A DNA stretch of 64,000 nt from contig OZ243967.1 in the NCBI GenBank assembly GCA_965214695.1, forward strand, positions 3,697,292 to 3,761,291. The letters are read 5' to 3'. The DNA is from JAPOXR01 sp965214695. Lineage in GTDB: Bacteria > Pseudomonadota > Alphaproteobacteria > Rhodobacterales > Rhodobacteraceae. Both the position numbers and the translations under genes were made by a program. The notes under the pieces were generated by a model, which searched no databases, was not told where the DNA came from, and saw nothing but the letters and a program-made list of their open reading frames with translations. Below, piece by piece: positions 62,399 to 64,000 of the stretch (the stretch's first letter is position 1; each line of letters starts with the position of its first letter).

Positions 62399-63268
62399 CT
62401 ACCGCAGCTGGCCGATTGCAAATCTGGGCCGCACCCCCGATTCGGCAAGAAGACGGTCGAGCAGTTCCGGGTCCGGTTGGTTGCCGGTCCCGGTTTCGCT
62501 GGCGTTCAACCCGCCGGTGACAAACAGGCAGTCGAGGCGCTGGTTTTGCGCCCCCTTCACATCGGTCATGATGCCATCGCCGATGCACAGGATCCTCGGC
62601 CCGTCCGCCCGACCGGGCCCGCCACCGGCCCGGAGGCGGGCGAGGTCGTAGATCCACCGGTGCGGTTTGCCATACATGAACACCTCGCCGCCAAGTTCGG
62701 CATAGAGGGCGGCGAGCGCACCGGCGCAGTAGACCCGGTGGTTGCCCCGATCGACGACAATGTCCGGGTTTGCGCACAGCATCGGGAGCCTCTCCTGCCT
62801 GGCGGCGGTCAGGATCCCGCGGTAATCCTCCGGTGTTTCGGTTTCATCATCGACCAGCCCGGTGCAGACGATGCCCTCGGCCTCGGATAGCTCAACCAGT
62901 TCGACCCCGGTATCCGCCTCCGTTCCAGATTCGAAAAACGAAGCCGCCGAGTCCGGGCCGAGATGAAAGATCCTGCCTCCAAAGTTGCCATTGGCCAGGG
63001 CGTTGCGGGCGGCATCGCCCGAGGTGACGATGGCGTCACGGGAATCGTCCGGCACGCCGAATTCCCGGCACTGGGTCACCACGGCACTGGACAACCTGGG
63101 TGAATTCGTCAGCAGGATCACCGTTTTGCCGTCCTGCCGGAACTGCCGGAGGGCCGAATTTGCGGCCTGGTTGGCACGCAGCCCGTCATGGACCACCCCC
63201 CAGACATCGCAGAATATGGCATCATAGAGATGCGAAATTTCGGCAAGAGAGCCAATGATTGCTGTCAT
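62399..63268 (-). CDS. HAD-superfamily hydrolase, TIGR01459 type
   Basis: A 289-aa HAD phosphatase. Motif I is FCDVWGVVHDG, motif II TNSPR, and the late motif GDGIMTDVKGA. This combination defines the TIGR01459 subgroup of class IIA HAD phosphatases (NagD-like), common in alphaproteobacteria next to ribF. The substrate is unknown, probably a small phosphate ester. ATG 63268 was chosen over GTG 63271. It lies 105 bp before ribF on the same strand. Confidence 0.9.
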   Translation of the reverse strand: MTAIIGSLAEISHLYDAIFCDVWGVVHDGLRANQAANSALRQFRQDGKTVILLTNSPRLSSAVVTQCREFGVPDDSRDAIVTSGDAARNALANGNFGGRIFHLGPDSAASFFESGTEADTGVELVELSEAEGIVCTGLVDDETETPEDYRGILTAARQERLPMLCANPDIVVDRGNHRVYCAGALAALYAELGGEVFMYGKPHRWIYDLARLRAGGGPGRADGPRILCIGDGIMTDVKGAQNQRLDCLFVTGGLNASETGTGNQPDPELLDRLLAESGVRPRFAIGQLR

Positions 63269-63329
63269 CACATGCTTTCGGACCGGAGGGCGGGGTCGGC
63301 CAAACCGGCGGCGTCATGCCGGGAATCGG

Positions 63330-64000
63330 TCAAAAGGACAGGTTCGGAATGATCTGCTTCTTGCGACTGACGATTCCGGGCAATTCGACGGTGTCGCCCG
63401 CCCCATCGGCAGCGAAGGATTTTTCGGCGATCCTTCGGACAGCGTCGTTCGGAACCAGCAGGGTGGATGACTCGTTGAAGATGTCGACAACAAAGAACAG
63501 CACCTCGTCGAGCCCTTCCTCTTCCGAGACCTTCTCCATGCCACGAAACAGGGCATCCTTGCGCTCGAGAAGCGAGGAAGGGCTGGTGGTCTCGAGAACC
63601 GAGATCCGCAACGACTTCCCACCGATCTCGTAGCGTTTCGAGTCTGTGCGGATGATGTCCTCTGCCGATACATCGGACAGGTCGGACTTGGCGGCGAACA
63701 TCTCGGTGGCATACCGGGCGATATCGATGCCGAGATCGGCAGCCAGCGACTGCGCCAGGTCGCGGTCTCGCCCGGTGGTGGTCGGGGACCGGAATTCCAT
63801 GGTATCCGACAGGATGCAGGTCAGCATCAGGCCTCGAACCGCATCCGGCATTGAGCTGGCATCATCGCCCATGAGCTCATGCATGACGGTGGCCGTGCAG
63901 GCCACCGGCCTGATGGCGATGTTGATTGGCTCCCGGGTCGACAGCCCGCCCTGCAGCAGGTGATGGTCGATGATCTCGACGATTTTCGCCTTGCCGATGC
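63330..64000 (-). CDS. ppaC: Manganese-dependent inorganic pyrophosphatase, N-terminus cut by the window edge
   Basis: The frame continues past the right edge; 223 residues of the C-terminal part are visible. The DHH motif lies at VEIIDHHLLQGGLSTREPIN, followed by RPVACTATVMHELM. The C-terminal DHHA2 domain ends with the family signature GIVSRKKQIIPNLSF, containing the S-R-K-K substrate loop. Family II pyrophosphatases hydrolyse PPi using Mn. They are less common in proteobacteria than family I enzymes. The N-terminal metal ligands (HxxxxD) would be to the right of the window. Confidence 0.92.
   Translation of the reverse strand, partial: IGKAKIVEIIDHHLLQGGLSTREPINIAIRPVACTATVMHELMGDDASSMPDAVRGLMLTCILSDTMEFRSPTTTGRDRDLAQSLAADLGIDIARYATEMFAAKSDLSDVSAEDIIRTDSKRYEIGGKSLRISVLETTSPSSLLERKDALFRGMEKVSEEEGLDEVLFFVVDIFNESSTLLVPNDAVRRIAEKSFAADGAGDTVELPGIVSRKKQIIPNLSF

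Overview
The window is GC-rich and densely coded, and its gene content is that of an alphaproteobacterium, most likely a Rhodospirillales-like or Rhizobiales-like lineage. The main evidence is an F1-only ATP synthase operon (atpHAGDC without F0 genes), a DUF484-xerC-transaldolase block, hisC-tyrC-DUF2125-chaC gene order, a phasin, PuuD-type urate oxidase, a YcgN/RibF/TIGR01459 cluster and a DHH-family pyrophosphatase. I recognised no rRNA, tRNA, CRISPR array or intact insertion sequence. All identifications come from reading protein motifs; no database search was run.

Layout. 1-4.4 kb: accessory region with the end of a sugar ABC system (binding protein cut by the window edge), a sterol-desaturase-like membrane hydroxylase, a LacI-type regulator with repeats in its divergent promoter region, and the remains of an AbiE-like toxin-antitoxin pair. 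4.5-7.0 kb: a sodium:solute symporter of the VC_2705 type with its small DUF4212 partner and a small membrane protein. 7.2-13.8 kb (+): an unknown protein, a metallophosphoesterase, a PLP-dependent dehydratase, malic enzyme MaeB, then UraH and PuuD for urate breakdown. 13.9-20.2 kb: trimethylamine monooxygenase (tmm) divergent from a complete five-gene branched-chain-amino-acid-type ABC importer. 20.2-27.7 kb: xerC, DUF484, transaldolase, a DMT exporter and priA. 27.7-30.0 kb: a stretch without a supported intact gene, ending in a remnant of an outer-membrane beta-barrel protein.

30.1-34.7 kb: hisC and tyrC overlap and serve aromatic amino acid or histidine synthesis; DUF2125 and chaC follow, then a frameshifted pRiA4b ORF-3-like gene. 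34.9-36.3 kb: nfeD and a paraslipin (qmcA-like) form a membrane-quality-control pair. 36.5-43.0 kb: a MotA/TolQ/ExbB-type channel protein, a 1009-residue coiled-coil protein with an OmpA domain, and a RecD2 helicase lie head to tail with 3 and 13 bp gaps. This three-gene unit is the best candidate here for an undescribed system; it recalls the ZorA/ZorB plus helicase plan of Zorya, but with the long coiled coil in the OmpA partner. 43-48 kb: phasin, ClpA (no clpS beside it), gloB and a methyltransferase.

48.8-51.8 kb: a vanadium-haloperoxidase-family enzyme with a Tat signal, a beta-barrel outer-membrane protein directly behind it, and a small acidic protein. 52.5-57.3 kb: the atpHAGDC operon. 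57.9-64 kb: prs, a DsbA-fold isomerase, threonine aldolase, YcgN-family protein, ribF, a HAD phosphatase and a truncated manganese-dependent pyrophosphatase. Because priA commonly sits directly before atpH in related genomes, the roughly 25 kb between them here looks like an insertion or rearrangement carrying both housekeeping and decayed genes.
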